Assembly (NCBI GenBank): GCA_903892515.1
Contig: CAITIS010000012.1
Coordinates: forward strand, 1-47,374
Reading direction: 5' to 3'
Length of the DNA: 47,374 nt
Origin: an uncultured Planctomycetota bacterium
Lineage (GTDB): Bacteria; Planctomycetota; Phycisphaerae; SM23-33
Within the stretch, counting starts at the first letter, position 1. Every line of letters begins with the position of its first letter. Shown here piece after piece: positions 8,222-16,089 of the stretch. The notes under the pieces were generated by a model. That model worked only from the letters and a program-made list of their open reading frames with translations, made no database searches and was not told where the DNA came from. Both the position numbers and the translations under genes were made by a program.

Positions 8222-9334
8222 TTACGCGATGACGACTTCCTTGCCGGCGGCCGCTGAGCGGTAGACGCCGTCGAGCATCTTCTGGACATCCAGCCCAGCC
8301 TCGCCCGGAGCGGTCAGGGGCGTGCCCTTCAGGCAGCCATCGACCCAGTTGCGCAGCTTGGTGTTGAACAGGTAGGTCCAGCTGCAGTCACCCGTGAACG
8401 AGGGCGTGCTGTTGATCATCGTGCCGGCGCGGTCGGTAAAGATTGCGGCCGGGTCCCACGAGCAGCCGCCCTTGTCGCCGATGGCGGTGAAGTTCCAGAC
8501 GTCCTTTTCGATATGGGCGGCGAAGCTGGATTCGATCTGCAGGATCGCGCCGTTCTCGAAGCGGATATGCCCGACGGCCAAGTCCTCGACCGTGTAGGTC
8601 TTGTGGTCCCACCCTGGCCACTGAGAGACGACCTTGCTGGGCTTGTTGCCCATGTAGGTCCAGATGTTTCCGCTGGCGGCCACGGGCCTGGGCGAACCCA
8701 TGAAGAAGTGGGCCATCTCAATGACGTGTACGCCGATGTCGATCATCGGGCCGCCGCCCTGGAGCTTCTTCTGGCCGAAGACGCCCCAGTTGGGGATGCC
8801 TCTGCGGCGCAAGGCCTGGCATTTGACGTACATGATCTTGCCGAACTGGCCTTCGTCGCGGGCCCGGGTAAGAAACTGGGTGTTGGGGTGGTAGCGCTGC
8901 TGGAAGCCTACGGCCAGTTTGACCTTGCTCTTCTTGGCGGCCTCGATCATCCGCTGGCATTCCTTGGGCGTCATGGCCATCGGCTTTTCGGTGATGGCGT
9001 GACAGCCGGCGTTGCAGGCGTCCACGACGGGCTGGCAGTGCACGCCGTTGGGGGTGCAGACGTCCACCGCGTCGGGCTTGACCTTCTTGAGCATGGTCTT
9101 CCAGTTATCGAACAGGGCGGTGACACCCCATTTTTCTTTCATGAGCTTCAGACGAGCAGGCACGATGTCCACGCCGGCAACGATCTCGACGTCGGGCATC
9201 TCCTTGTACGCGGTCAGGTGGGTCTGGCTGATGCCGCCGCAGCCAACGATGGCCACGCGCAGCTTCTTGCCCACCGAGACCTTCTTGCCATCGTCCAACT
9301 TCAGCGACTCTGTAGAAACGCTTTTGTCGGCCAT
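8222..9334 (-). CDS. Gfo/Idh/MocA-family oxidoreductase
   Basis: A 370-residue NAD(P)-dependent sugar or cyclitol dehydrogenase-type protein. It has a Rossmann nucleotide-binding loop GCGGIS (31-36), the family EKP motif (116-118) whose lysine contacts substrate and cofactor, and GGGPMIDIGVH (193-203), whose D199/H203 pair is typical of the active site. Start: ATG at 9334 with AAGGAG 6 nt upstream. There is no Tat signal, so it is cytoplasmic. It faces the glycosidase at 6192-7973 and could process the sugar that enzyme releases, but the substrate cannot be read from sequence. The member is complete and typical in length. Confidence 0.88.
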   Translation of the reverse strand: MADKSVSTESLKLDDGKKVSVGKKLRVAIVGCGGISQTHLTAYKEMPDVEIVAGVDIVPARLKLMKEKWGVTALFDNWKTMLKKVKPDAVDVCTPNGVHCQPVVDACNAGCHAITEKPMAMTPKECQRMIEAAKKSKVKLAVGFQQRYHPNTQFLTRARDEGQFGKIMYVKCQALRRRGIPNWGVFGQKKLQGGGPMIDIGVHVIEMAHFFMGSPRPVAASGNIWTYMGNKPSKVVSQWPGWDHKTYTVEDLAVGHIRFENGAILQIESSFAAHIEKDVWNFTAIGDKGGCSWDPAAIFTDRAGTMINSTPSFTGDCSWTYLFNTKLRNWVDGCLKGTPLTAPGEAGLDVQKMLDGVYRSAAAGKEVVIA

Positions 9335-9936
9335 ACTGAACTCCTTGTCCTTTCAAGGTTAGACGCGGCCCGTCGGGCGGGTAGCCCATCGGCGGGGCCG
9401 AAGGGACGTGATGATACCAATCCGCAGCGACAGTATTCCACTGTTGCCCTCGCACATGCAACCGCCAAGTTCGTGTCCGCGGGGTCGTGCGGTGAGCGCC
9501 CCGTCTTTCCGGCGAGCGTTCTTTCTGGCGAGGCAAGGTGCCGACGATCTGCCGCAGACCGAGAGAGGGTTGTGTAACAGGCCCCCGCTTCAGCGGGGGT
9601 GAAACGGCCCCATATTGTGCTTGCAGCCCGTTTCAACGGGCTTACCTGGACCGGCTTTAGCCACTGTGCCTGAAGGCACGACTTCAAGCCCGCCCAAGCG
9701 GGCTGAGGGAGACAGATTCGCTGCCTTGCACCCCCGCTGAAGCGGGGGCCTGTTACACGACAAAACGCACCACAATGCCGGCAAGACGCATCAGAACAGG
9801 CCGCTCACGCATGCGTGTTTCGTTCTATTCGCTTTGGGTGCGTTCTCTGGCCGGTTACGCTATTGCTTTGGGCCTTCGACCTTGAGCCTGCTTGTTGGCC
9901 GAGGGCCTCGGGCCTTTCTTTGGAGCGTGACAAAGG
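9335..9936. other. Divergent intergenic region with repeat family 2 copy B
   Basis: About 600 bp without a supportable gene between two divergent genes. The central part (9572-9758) is the second family 2 palindrome. The rest should hold the promoters of the oxidoreductase (leftward) and the TSUP gene (rightward), but I could not assign a convincing -35/-10 pair. Confidence 0.5.
9572..9758. repeat. Repeat family 2, copy B
   Basis: A perfect 19-bp terminal inverted repeat (9572-9590 GTGTAACAGGCCCCCGCTT against 9740-9758) encloses three further hairpins: GCTTCAGCGGGGG near the left end, AGCCCGTTTCAACGGGCT at about 9625-9642, and AAGCCCGCCCAAGCGGGCT at about 9686-9704. Same architecture and ends as copy A at 5764, with partly different interior. 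Confidence 0.75.
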
Positions 9937-10779
9937 ATGTTGATTCTCGGACAGTTCTTCGGCGTACCGGGCCAGGTGGATCAGACAACGTTTCTCATCG
10001 TCGGCTCGCTGGCGGCCATTCTTATGGGAGCGGCCAAGAGCGGCTTTGGCGGCAGCGTGGGCATGCTGGCCACGCCGCTGATGATCCTGGCCTGCGGGCA
10101 CGATGCGGCCATGGCCACGGGCATCCTGCTGCCGATCCTGATCGCGTGCGATTACGCCTCCATGGTGTACTGGTGGCGGCAGTGGGAGATTCGCAACATC
10201 CGCCTGCTCGTGCCGGGCATGGTCTTTGGTATCGGCGTGGGCTGGATCGTGCTGTATTACATGTTCCACGGCGGCGCTGACACGGTTGGGCGGGAGCGTG
10301 CGGACAACTGGTTGAACCTGTCGGTGGGGCTGGTGGCGGTGGGGTTTGCCCTGCTGCACGTCATCCGCTGGCTGCGCAAGGACACGCGGGTATACAAGCC
10401 CGGCGTGTTCGGCGGCCTGGCGGCGGGTTCGTCGGCGGGCTTTGTGAGCACCCTGGCCCACACGGCCGGTCCTATCACCAACATGTACCTGCTGCCGCAG
10501 GGCATGGGCAAGGCCACCTTCCAGGCCACCACGGTGCTGTACTACTGGATCGGCAACCAGGTCAAACTCGTGCCGTACTGGAACCTGAACCTGCTTTCAT
10601 CGCCGGTGCTCAAGGCCGATCTGCTGTTCGTGCCGGCCCTGCTGATCGGCGTGGTGCTGGGAATCTTTCTGCACAACCGCATCAACGAGCGGGCCTTCTC
10701 AACCGTGGTGTACGTGCTGCTGGGCGCGATCGGCCCGTACTTGATCGCCACCGCCGGCTACCGGCTGTGGACTATGTAA
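9937..10779 (+). CDS. TSUP-family (TauE/SafE) membrane permease
   Basis: 280 residues, almost entirely hydrophobic, with about 8 predicted transmembrane segments. The family has two homologous halves, each with a Gly-rich pore motif. Here they are AKSGFGGSVGMLATP at about 33-47 and GFVSTLAHTAGPITN at about 168-182. TSUP proteins move sulfite, sulfoacetate, taurine-derived or other small organic anions; nothing in the neighbourhood decides the cargo. The ATG at 9937 has TGGAG about 12 nt upstream, a slightly long spacing. Length is normal for the family. Confidence 0.85.
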   Translation: MLILGQFFGVPGQVDQTTFLIVGSLAAILMGAAKSGFGGSVGMLATPLMILACGHDAAMATGILLPILIACDYASMVYWWRQWEIRNIRLLVPGMVFGIGVGWIVLYYMFHGGADTVGRERADNWLNLSVGLVAVGFALLHVIRWLRKDTRVYKPGVFGGLAAGSSAGFVSTLAHTAGPITNMYLLPQGMGKATFQATTVLYYWIGNQVKLVPYWNLNLLSSPVLKADLLFVPALLIGVVLGIFLHNRINERAFSTVVYVLLGAIGPYLIATAGYRLWTM

Positions 10780-10877
10780 CAGTTGGCGAGTGGTAGCACG
10801 CCCTCGCCTGTGGTCGTTCGGGCGATTGGGCTTTGCGATAGAATGCTGCAACCCGCGAGCATGAAGGGCACAGACTT

Positions 10878-11345
10878 ATGACATGCGATGCATCGACCTT
10901 GGCGGCGCTGGACGCACTGCTTGCCGCGATTCGCGGCTATGACGATCCGCGGAGGGCCTCAACTGAATGGAAGCAGGCGTACAAGCTGCTGCAGAAGACT
11001 GACCTGCCCGGCTCCCGCGTCACGCACATCGTGGGCATGCGCGACGTGCCGAGCCTGGTCGAGCTGATTGAAACACTTCGCGCCCCAGCTGAGGCGGCTG
11101 GGGCGGTCGACGCGCCCGATCCGGAGGTCTGTTCTCGGGCACTGCGGGCGTTTCGCAAGCGCATGGCCTTGACCAAGCTGGACGACGAGTCACGCATCAG
11201 CAGCCACAGTCCGCTGTCCAAGGGCGCCGATGCCCGCGGCAGCGCCATCATCCCGCCGATGGAATGGCCCGACGCCATCTGGCAGGAACTGGTCCGCCAA
11301 GGCAAGCTCCGCTACGTTGGCCACGGCTTCTATGAGCTGCCGTGA
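10878..11345 (+). CDS. Small conserved-looking protein of unknown function
   Basis: 155 residues, soluble, no signal peptide. The N-terminal half is helical. The C-terminal 45 residues (KLDDESRIS, then IIPPMEWPDAIWQELVRQGKLRYVGHGFYEL) look like a small winged-helix-type fold and are the better conserved part judging by composition; I know of similar unnamed proteins in planctomycetes but cannot give a function. TAGAAT at about 10837 could be the -10 of its own promoter, and GAAGGG lies about 9 nt before the ATG. It sits alone between the TSUP gene and the convergent Hsp20 gene. Confidence 0.65.
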   Translation: MTCDASTLAALDALLAAIRGYDDPRRASTEWKQAYKLLQKTDLPGSRVTHIVGMRDVPSLVELIETLRAPAEAAGAVDAPDPEVCSRALRAFRKRMALTKLDDESRISSHSPLSKGADARGSAIIPPMEWPDAIWQELVRQGKLRYVGHGFYELP

Positions 11346-11353
11346 GAAGACGA

Positions 11354-11466
11354 GTTGTTAGTTCCTAGTTCCTAGTTCCTAGTTGTTAGTTCCTGGTGAA
11401 CGGCCGCTGAACAAGACGCTCATGTTTCCTGGCTTTACTAGGAACTAACAACTAACAACTAAGAAC
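11354..11466. repeat. Heptanucleotide tandem arrays arranged as an inverted repeat
   Basis: Six 7-bp units of GTTNNTA type (GTTCCTA, GTTGTTA) run from 11354 to 11395. Four units of the reverse complement (TAGGAAC, TAACAAC) run from 11439 to 11466. A 43-bp spacer separates them, so the whole can fold as a hairpin. It lies exactly between two convergent genes (stops at 11345 and 11482) and may act as a bidirectional terminator. Confidence 0.75.
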
Positions 11467-11481
11467 TCGTTGCGTGTCCGC

Positions 11482-11940
11482 TCACTCTGTCTGCACCGGG
11501 ATCTCCTTGCGTTCGTTCTGGGCCTTGGGGCTTTTGGGCAGGGTGATGGTCAGCAGGCCCTTCTTGTACTCGGCCCTGATCTTATCCGTCTCGACCTCGG
11601 CCGGTATCTGCACCACGCGGCGGAACGCGCCGTACGACCGTTCGATGCGGAAATAGTTCCGGCCCTTGTCCTCGTGCTCCTGCTTCTTTTGGCCCTCCAA
11701 AATCAGGGCGCCGCGGTCGAAGTAGGTGTGGAGGTCGTTCTCGTCCAGCCCCGGCACCTCGGCCGTCACGTGAATCTCGGTGTCCGTCTCGCTGACGTCC
11801 ACGGAGGGCACGAAGTCCACGCGCGACTCGCCGAACCACTCGCTCAGGCCGCCAAAGAAGTCGTTAAACATGCGGTCCATTTCGTGGTGCAGCGTGGAGA
11901 TCGGCCCTTCTGTCTTCCTGGGCACTATTTCGTGTGCCAT
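11482..11940 (-). CDS. Hsp20/alpha-crystallin small heat-shock protein
   Basis: 152 residues. ATG at 11940 is the start, with GGAAAGGA 8 nt upstream; the frame extends further upstream but without a ribosome site. The alpha-crystallin domain runs from about residue 45 to 140: VDFVPSVDVSETDTEIHVTA at its head, the family motif AEVPGLDENDL, and the terminal A-x-x-x-GLLTITLPK strand. The short C-terminal tail contains IPV, the I-x-V-type motif that docks subunits in oligomers. Role: ATP-independent holdase for unfolding proteins. No HrcA/CIRCE element was seen upstream. Confidence 0.95.
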   Translation of the reverse strand: MAHEIVPRKTEGPISTLHHEMDRMFNDFFGGLSEWFGESRVDFVPSVDVSETDTEIHVTAEVPGLDENDLHTYFDRGALILEGQKKQEHEDKGRNYFRIERSYGAFRRVVQIPAEVETDKIRAEYKKGLLTITLPKSPKAQNERKEIPVQTE

Positions 11941-12195
11941 TGTTCGGTTCCTTTCCAGATCTTCCCGGCGCAGCCACAAGAGGCCTTGCATCGGCCTGCC
12001 GCGTCCGCGCGGATATTTGACGTTGATCCATATCATCGCCATCAAATTCTATGCAATGCGCGTGCCAAAACGCATGCGGAGGCGTGCGAGTAAGCTATGG
12101 CCAGCACGCTCGTTGCGGTGGGATGTTTTGGGGTGCCGGCCCACCGGTCAACGTGGCCGCTGGACGCCGCGACCACGGCACCCGGCCAGCGGTTG

Positions 12196-12306
12196 GGTGG
12201 CATGGTCATCCGCCCGTCGTTGGGCGGTGACCATGTTCACGTGGCTCAGCATGTCAGGGGCTCAGCATGGTCATCGCTGAGCGACGCGAGTGACCAATGC
12301 CACCCC
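12196..12306. repeat. Repeat family 4, variant copy b
   Basis: The 111-bp element begins GGGTGGCATGGTCA and ends TGACCAATGCCACCC, with inner arms TGACCATGTT and CAGCATGGTCA. It keeps the family's four-arm order but the hairpin loops differ from the 116-bp copies. Confidence 0.65.
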
Positions 12307-12347
12307 GGGCGGCGCATCGCCCCGGGCATGGCATCCGAAACGGCCGT

Positions 12348-12376
12348 TGCGTGATGTGCAAGCCAGGTAGTAGCAT
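12348..12376 (+). promoter_or_regulatory. Promoter giving a probably leaderless phosphoribosyltransferase mRNA
   Basis: TTGCGT (12348-12353), 17 bp, TAGCAT (12371-12376), then GCCGCG and the ATG at 12383. The -10 to ATG gap of 6 nt places the transcription start at or next to the A of ATG. No Shine-Dalgarno sequence is present. Part of a recurring pattern in this window. Confidence 0.55.
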
Positions 12377-12382
12377 GCCGCG

Positions 12383-12943
12383 ATGAGCAACGGACGCATC
12401 GGCCATGGCAGTTCGCACCCCGGCTACGAGCTGGCGATGTTGATTCCGCGCGCCGAGATCCAGCGTCGCGTGGCCGCACTGGCCCGGCGGATTCACCGCA
12501 TATATGACAACCAGCCACTGGTCGTCATTGGCGTGATGAGTGGGGCGTTGTTCTTTCTGTCCGACCTGCTCCGCCGGCTGGAACAGCCGCTGCAAGTGGA
12601 ACTTGTGACGTTGCGCAGCTACCGTGGAAAGAGCACCAAGCCAAGTAAGATTCAGTGGATACATCGAATGCAGGCGGACGTCGCCGGCAAGCACGTGCTG
12701 CTGGTCGATGATATATTGGATTCCGGCCAGACGCTCGCGACGGTGCTGCGGACCATCCGCCGTCAGAAGCCGTTGAGTTGCCGCACGTGCGTGTTGTTGC
12801 GAAAAGAGCGGGCGGAAAAGCCCAAGGTGGAGGCCGATTGGATCGGCTTTCCCATTGCCGATGTGTTTGTCGTCGGGTATGGCCTGGACTTCGACGGGCT
12901 GTACCGCAACATTCCCGACATCGCGGTCCTTCAACAGAAATGA
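12383..12943 (+). CDS. hpt: Hypoxanthine/guanine phosphoribosyltransferase
   Basis: 186-residue purine-salvage enzyme that joins hypoxanthine or guanine to PRPP to make IMP or GMP. Seen: the PPi loop VMSGALFFLSDL (51-62), the catalytic flexible loop around SYRG (79-82), the PRPP-binding motif VLLVDDILDSGQT (105-117) with the two acidic residues, and the purine-contact segment PIADVFVVGYGLDFDGLYRN near the C-terminus. The ATG at 12383 is preceded not by a ribosome site but by a -10-like TAGCAT 6 nt away. The stop is 3 nt before the next gene, suggesting co-transcription. Confidence 0.93.
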   Translation: MSNGRIGHGSSHPGYELAMLIPRAEIQRRVAALARRIHRIYDNQPLVVIGVMSGALFFLSDLLRRLEQPLQVELVTLRSYRGKSTKPSKIQWIHRMQADVAGKHVLLVDDILDSGQTLATVLRTIRRQKPLSCRTCVLLRKERAEKPKVEADWIGFPIADVFVVGYGLDFDGLYRNIPDIAVLQQK

Positions 12944-12946
12944 CGG

Positions 12947-13504
12947 ATGCCAGTGGCTGAGCCGACCTCACAGCCGACTATCGCCGCCCCGGCCACCGCC
13001 GAACGGGATGTCCTTTCCGGCGGGGAAATCATTCTGCTGGCGCTCAAGCCCAGCCCGTGGTTCGTCTTGCTGGTGAGCTTGCCGGTGCTGATCGCCGCGG
13101 GCGTGGTGGCGGCATTGGCGTACGTTTCCACCGCCTACTGCGGGGTGGATTGTGACCGCCTGGCGTACAGCTTCGCCATCGTCGTGACGCTGCTGCGGCT
13201 GACGGTGGCGTCGTGGCAGTGGCTGGGGCAGACGTATCTGCTGACGAATCTTCGCGTGCTGAACATCCGCGGCCTGGTGAAGGTGCAGACCGCCTTTGTG
13301 CCGCTGGTGGAGATCGAGCAGGTGCAATTGGCCGAGTCGATTCCCGAGCGAGTCCTGGGCGTCGGCACGCTGTACTTCAACGACACCGCGCACCCATCGC
13401 CCCGGCTGATCTGGCTGTCCATCGCCCAGCCGGCCAAGACCCAGGCGGCCGTCGAAGAAGCCATCAACCGCGCCCGCCGAGCCCAGAACATCAACGGCAA
13501 GTAG
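12947..13504 (+). CDS. Membrane-anchored bacterial PH-domain (bPH2/DUF304) protein
   Basis: 185 residues. A 30-residue cytosolic lead is followed by two transmembrane helices (about 40-60 and 70-85) and a bacterial pleckstrin-homology-like domain (about 93-165), recognisable from YLLTNLRVLNIRGLVKVQTAF and ERVLGVGTLYF. Such proteins are small inner-membrane proteins with poorly defined, possibly lipid- or envelope-stress-related roles. It starts 3 nt after the hpt stop; no separate ribosome site is evident, so translation is probably coupled. Confidence 0.82.
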   Translation: MPVAEPTSQPTIAAPATAERDVLSGGEIILLALKPSPWFVLLVSLPVLIAAGVVAALAYVSTAYCGVDCDRLAYSFAIVVTLLRLTVASWQWLGQTYLLTNLRVLNIRGLVKVQTAFVPLVEIEQVQLAESIPERVLGVGTLYFNDTAHPSPRLIWLSIAQPAKTQAAVEEAINRARRAQNINGK

Positions 13505-13515
13505 CACAGCGGAAC

Positions 13516-13573
13516 GGGCGGCATGGTCTTGGAATGGGTGGCATGGTCTCGCTGTCGTTGGCGTGACCATGTT
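13516..13573. repeat. Repeat family 4, partial copy c
   Basis: GGGCGGCATGGTCTTGG is followed by GGGTGGCATGGTCTCGC and GCGTGACCATGTT. It looks like the left end duplicated and then one left hairpin, again lacking the right half of the element. Confidence 0.6.
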
Positions 13574-13613
13574 AGACGCGACTAGGGCAGGGCACGACGA
13601 GCAGGGTGCCACG

Positions 13614-13675
13614 GCTGCGGAGTTTGCAGCCGTGCTGTAGCTCGCACACCTGCACACGCCGCAGGTGTGGCACCC
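13614..13675. repeat. Repeat family 3, copy b
   Basis: 62 bp with ends GGGTGCCAC and GTGGCACCC and both internal hairpins (CACGGCTGC/GCAGCCGTG and CACCTGC/GCAGGTG). It lies 40 bp after the family 4 partial copy in the same gap. Confidence 0.8.
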
Positions 13676-13734
13676 ATCCCCTCAGGTATGACACCGATCC
13701 CTGTTTTTCCATCCACGTCGGCCACGCTTGCCGC

Positions 13735-13740
13735 TACATT
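13735..13740 (+). promoter_or_regulatory. -10-like box 8 nt before the flippase ATG
   Basis: TACATT at 13735-13740, then ACCCACCT and ATG at 13749. No -35 box or ribosome site is evident. Weaker than the other leaderless-type starts of this window. Confidence 0.35.
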
Positions 13741-13748
13741 ACCCACCT

Positions 13749-15074
13749 ATGAATAAGAAGGTGCGGAAGTTCATCGTCCTGCTGGCCAAGATCGCCGTGG
13801 CGGTCGGGCTGTTGTGGCTGGTGGCCCGAAAGGTCTACTGGAACGACTACGCCGTGAGCATGACCGGCGAGTATGTTCCCGTCCTGCCGACGACAGACTC
13901 CGCCGCTCATCCCGGCCAGCTCTTCGCCAAGGACTCCGCCGGGCAAGGCCAGTGGCAGGGGACCCAGCGCTTCCGCCCGCTGTACGTCACGTGGGAAGGC
14001 AAGAACGCCAGCGTGCAGAACGCCCAGCCAGGCTGGGATCACCCGCAGCAATATGAGATTCAGCGTCCTGACGGCCAGCGGCTTTGGCTGACATCGGCGC
14101 AGATCGACCTCAAAAGCGCACAGTACATTGCCCGTGGCCTGCGCAACACGCTGCTGTCCGCCAAGCCGTGGCTGCTGGGGCTGTCGGCCATCTTCTCCGT
14201 CATGCCGCTGCTGATCACATCGCTGCGGTGGTGGTACCTGCTAAGCATCCTGGACATCCACGTCGGCGGCTTTGAGGTCGTCAGGCTCACCTTCCTGGGG
14301 CAGTTCTTTAGTTTCGTGGTGCCCGGCACAGTATCGGGCGACTTGGTGAAGGCCTGGTACGTCGCCAAGCACACGCCGCGCAAAGCGGCCGTGCTGGTCA
14401 GCGTGTTCATCGACCGGGTAATCGGGCTGCTGGAGTTCGCCATCCTGCCGGCGGTCGTGATGGTCGTGATGCTCGCCTCGGGCGTGGGCGCGATGTCGCG
14501 CTTCCGCACCCCGGCCATCATGGTCGTCGTGGTGCTCGTGATGGTGGCCGGCAGTCTGTCGCTATTGTTGAGCCCGGGCCTGCGCCGAATGCTGCGGGTC
14601 AGTTGGCTGGTAAAACGCCTGCCGATGCAGAAGCACCTGCAAATCATCGCCGAGGCCGCTAACCTGTATCGCAAGAGGGCCGGGGCGCTGTTCAAGGCCT
14701 TGGCCATCACCTTCGGCAGCCAGTTCTTCTTTATTGGCGCGATCTTCCTGGCGGGGCTGAGCCTGGGTCTGCCCGTGCCGTGGTACCAGTATTTCCTGTA
14801 CGTGCCGCTGATTTACATTATCGCCGCCATTCCCATCAGCCCCGGAGGTTTGGGCGTGGCTGAGACCTTCTACGTGATGTTCTTCACTCCTTCGGGCTCT
14901 GAGCCTTGGACGGTCTCTGCCAGCCAGATTCTGGCCCTGGCCCTGGTGGCCCGGCTGATTCCCATGCTGGTCTCGCTGCCGGGCCTGGTGGTGGCGGTGA
15001 CGGGGCCCAAGCGGCCCAAGAGCAGTGACATGCAGGCCGAACTCGAAGGCGGCCAAGCGTCCAGCGTTTTATAA
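13749..15074 (+). CDS. YbhN/UPF0104 flippase-like integral membrane protein (lysylphosphatidylglycerol synthase TM-domain family)
   Basis: 441 residues. The ATG at 13749 (MNKKVRKF) is preferred over an upstream TTG. After one N-terminal helix (about 8-27) comes a non-membrane insert of about 85 residues rich in Q, G and W, then the multi-helix core with the family signatures LRWWYLLSILDI, LGQFFSFVVPGTVSGDLVKA and PISPGGLGVAETF. Related proteins (AglD/MprF N-domain superfamily) move lipids or lipid-linked sugars across the membrane, or modify lipids. The large N-terminal soluble insert is unusual for the family. Its neighbours are the bPH protein and a PilZ protein, so envelope function is likely. 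Confidence 0.82.
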   Translation: MNKKVRKFIVLLAKIAVAVGLLWLVARKVYWNDYAVSMTGEYVPVLPTTDSAAHPGQLFAKDSAGQGQWQGTQRFRPLYVTWEGKNASVQNAQPGWDHPQQYEIQRPDGQRLWLTSAQIDLKSAQYIARGLRNTLLSAKPWLLGLSAIFSVMPLLITSLRWWYLLSILDIHVGGFEVVRLTFLGQFFSFVVPGTVSGDLVKAWYVAKHTPRKAAVLVSVFIDRVIGLLEFAILPAVVMVVMLASGVGAMSRFRTPAIMVVVVLVMVAGSLSLLLSPGLRRMLRVSWLVKRLPMQKHLQIIAEAANLYRKRAGALFKALAITFGSQFFFIGAIFLAGLSLGLPVPWYQYFLYVPLIYIIAAIPISPGGLGVAETFYVMFFTPSGSEPWTVSASQILALALVARLIPMLVSLPGLVVAVTGPKRPKSSDMQAELEGGQASSVL

Positions 15075-15128
15075 TCAAGTTCGCCTCCTGCCGTGCCGAC
15101 TTTCATTGCGGAAAGGCAGGTTTGCGTT

Positions 15129-15899
15129 ATGCCGGTTATCCAGGAACTCTCGCGTCGGCAGATCGACGAATGCATGGACGAACTCATACGCCGCCAGGCT
15201 CCGCTGACGGTCAATTTCCGCTTGGGCAAGGCGTGGTTTGCGGTTCATAGCCACGTGGTGGAGCGGACCGACCAGAAGCTCTGGCTGGCCTACCCGACGG
15301 CCGACGAAACCCCCATGCCCGATATCCGCACCGGCCAGACGCTGAGCCTGGCCTTTAAGGTAAAGCATCACAAGCACGTCTTCATTGGCACGGTCGAGGC
15401 CATCAGCGAACTTGCCATCACCGGCCAGCAGACGCGGTCGGTGTGCATCAGCTATCCCTGGCGCATGCAGCGGATTCAGCGCCGCGCGTACAACCGAGCC
15501 GAGGTGCCGCGCAGCCGGACCGTGCTGGCGACATTCTGGCAGGGCGGGCTGCCCGAGGCCTCGGATTCGCCCGAGGGTATGGCCCTGACCTGGGAAGGCT
15601 GGGTCATCAACCTGTCCGCCGGCGGCTTGCAGGTGCGCGGCAGCTTGCACGCCATGCCCGCACTGGAGCCCGGCGACATTGCCGGCATCCGCATCGACGT
15701 GGGCAGCGAGTACGAACCGGTCCTGGCCGAGGCACAGCTTCGGCACATAGACGACGACGGCCAGGGCGGCGTAATGCTGGGCTATCAGTTCATCGCCCTG
15801 AACGATACGGCCAAGGGCCGCGAGATGATCCGCCGCATCAGCCAGATCGTGCTGGACTTCCAGCGGGCCAGCAGCCATCGCCGGGCCGATTCGGCGTAG
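15129..15899 (+). CDS. YcgR-type PilZ-domain c-di-GMP receptor
   Basis: 256 residues, soluble. The start is ATG at 15129, with GGAAAGGCAGG 9-19 nt upstream. The N-terminal part (about 1-105) resembles the YcgR-like beta-barrel that precedes PilZ in flagellar-brake proteins. The PilZ domain begins at the linker and carries both binding signatures: RxxxR (R119-R123 in RRAYNR) and N161-x-S163-x-x-G166. These residues hold intercalated cyclic di-GMP in the family, so the protein is predicted to sense the second messenger. No flagellar or cyclase gene is adjacent, so the output is unknown. Confidence 0.85.
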   Translation: MPVIQELSRRQIDECMDELIRRQAPLTVNFRLGKAWFAVHSHVVERTDQKLWLAYPTADETPMPDIRTGQTLSLAFKVKHHKHVFIGTVEAISELAITGQQTRSVCISYPWRMQRIQRRAYNRAEVPRSRTVLATFWQGGLPEASDSPEGMALTWEGWVINLSAGGLQVRGSLHAMPALEPGDIAGIRIDVGSEYEPVLAEAQLRHIDDDGQGGVMLGYQFIALNDTAKGREMIRRISQIVLDFQRASSHRRADSA

Positions 15900-15903
15900 G
15901 TTC

Positions 15904-15945
15904 GGAATCGGGAAGCCGGAAGCGGGAATCGGGAATCGGGAAAGA
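15904..15945. repeat. Degenerate heptamer array (GGAATCG-type) left of family 4 copy d
   Basis: About six 7-bp units such as GGAATCG, GGAAGCC and GGAATCG follow the PilZ stop by 4 nt. They are the reverse complement of the GAWTCCC units found on the other side of the family 4 element, so the element is bracketed by inverted heptamer arrays. Confidence 0.7.
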
Positions 15946-15970
15946 CGGAACTCGGAAGCCGCAGATCCGT

Positions 15971-16086
15971 GGGTGGCATGGTCACGCTGTTCGCGTGACC
16001 ATGTTTGACCGTTGAGTGGCGAGAAGGTCTTAACTGTAAGAAGGTCTCAACATGGTCACCCCGAAAGCAGGGCGACCATGCCACCC
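15971..16086. repeat. Repeat family 4, full-length copy d
   Basis: 116 bp: GGGTGGCATGGTCACGC / GCGTGACCATGTTTGACC in the left half, AACATGGTCACCCCG / GGGCGACCATGCCACCC in the right half, with GAGAAGGTCTTAAC and GAAGGTCTCAAC direct repeats between. The copy at 37844-37959 has the same length and order. Outer ends are 14-bp inverted repeats with one mismatch. Confidence 0.8.
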
Positions 16087-16089
16087 ACC

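Larger units (their letters stand above)
11941..12382. other. Divergent intergenic region with a family 4 variant
   Basis: About 440 bp between the divergent Hsp20 and phosphoribosyltransferase genes. It contains the diverged family 4 element (12196-12306), a short palindrome GCCCCGGGCGGCGCATCGCCCCGGGC split around 12304-12329, and the promoter of the phosphoribosyltransferase at 12348-12376. No gene is supported. Confidence 0.5.

Noticed and set aside
8513..9577. A 354-codon plus-strand frame opposite the oxidoreductase
   Set aside because: Antisense to a gene with complete family motifs and a strong ribosome site; no independent evidence of coding.
15971..16086. Family 4 element as a riboswitch or coding region for the ogt-like gene
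   Set aside because: The same element lies in a convergent intergenic region at 37844, where it could not serve a downstream start, and partial copies occur in unrelated contexts.
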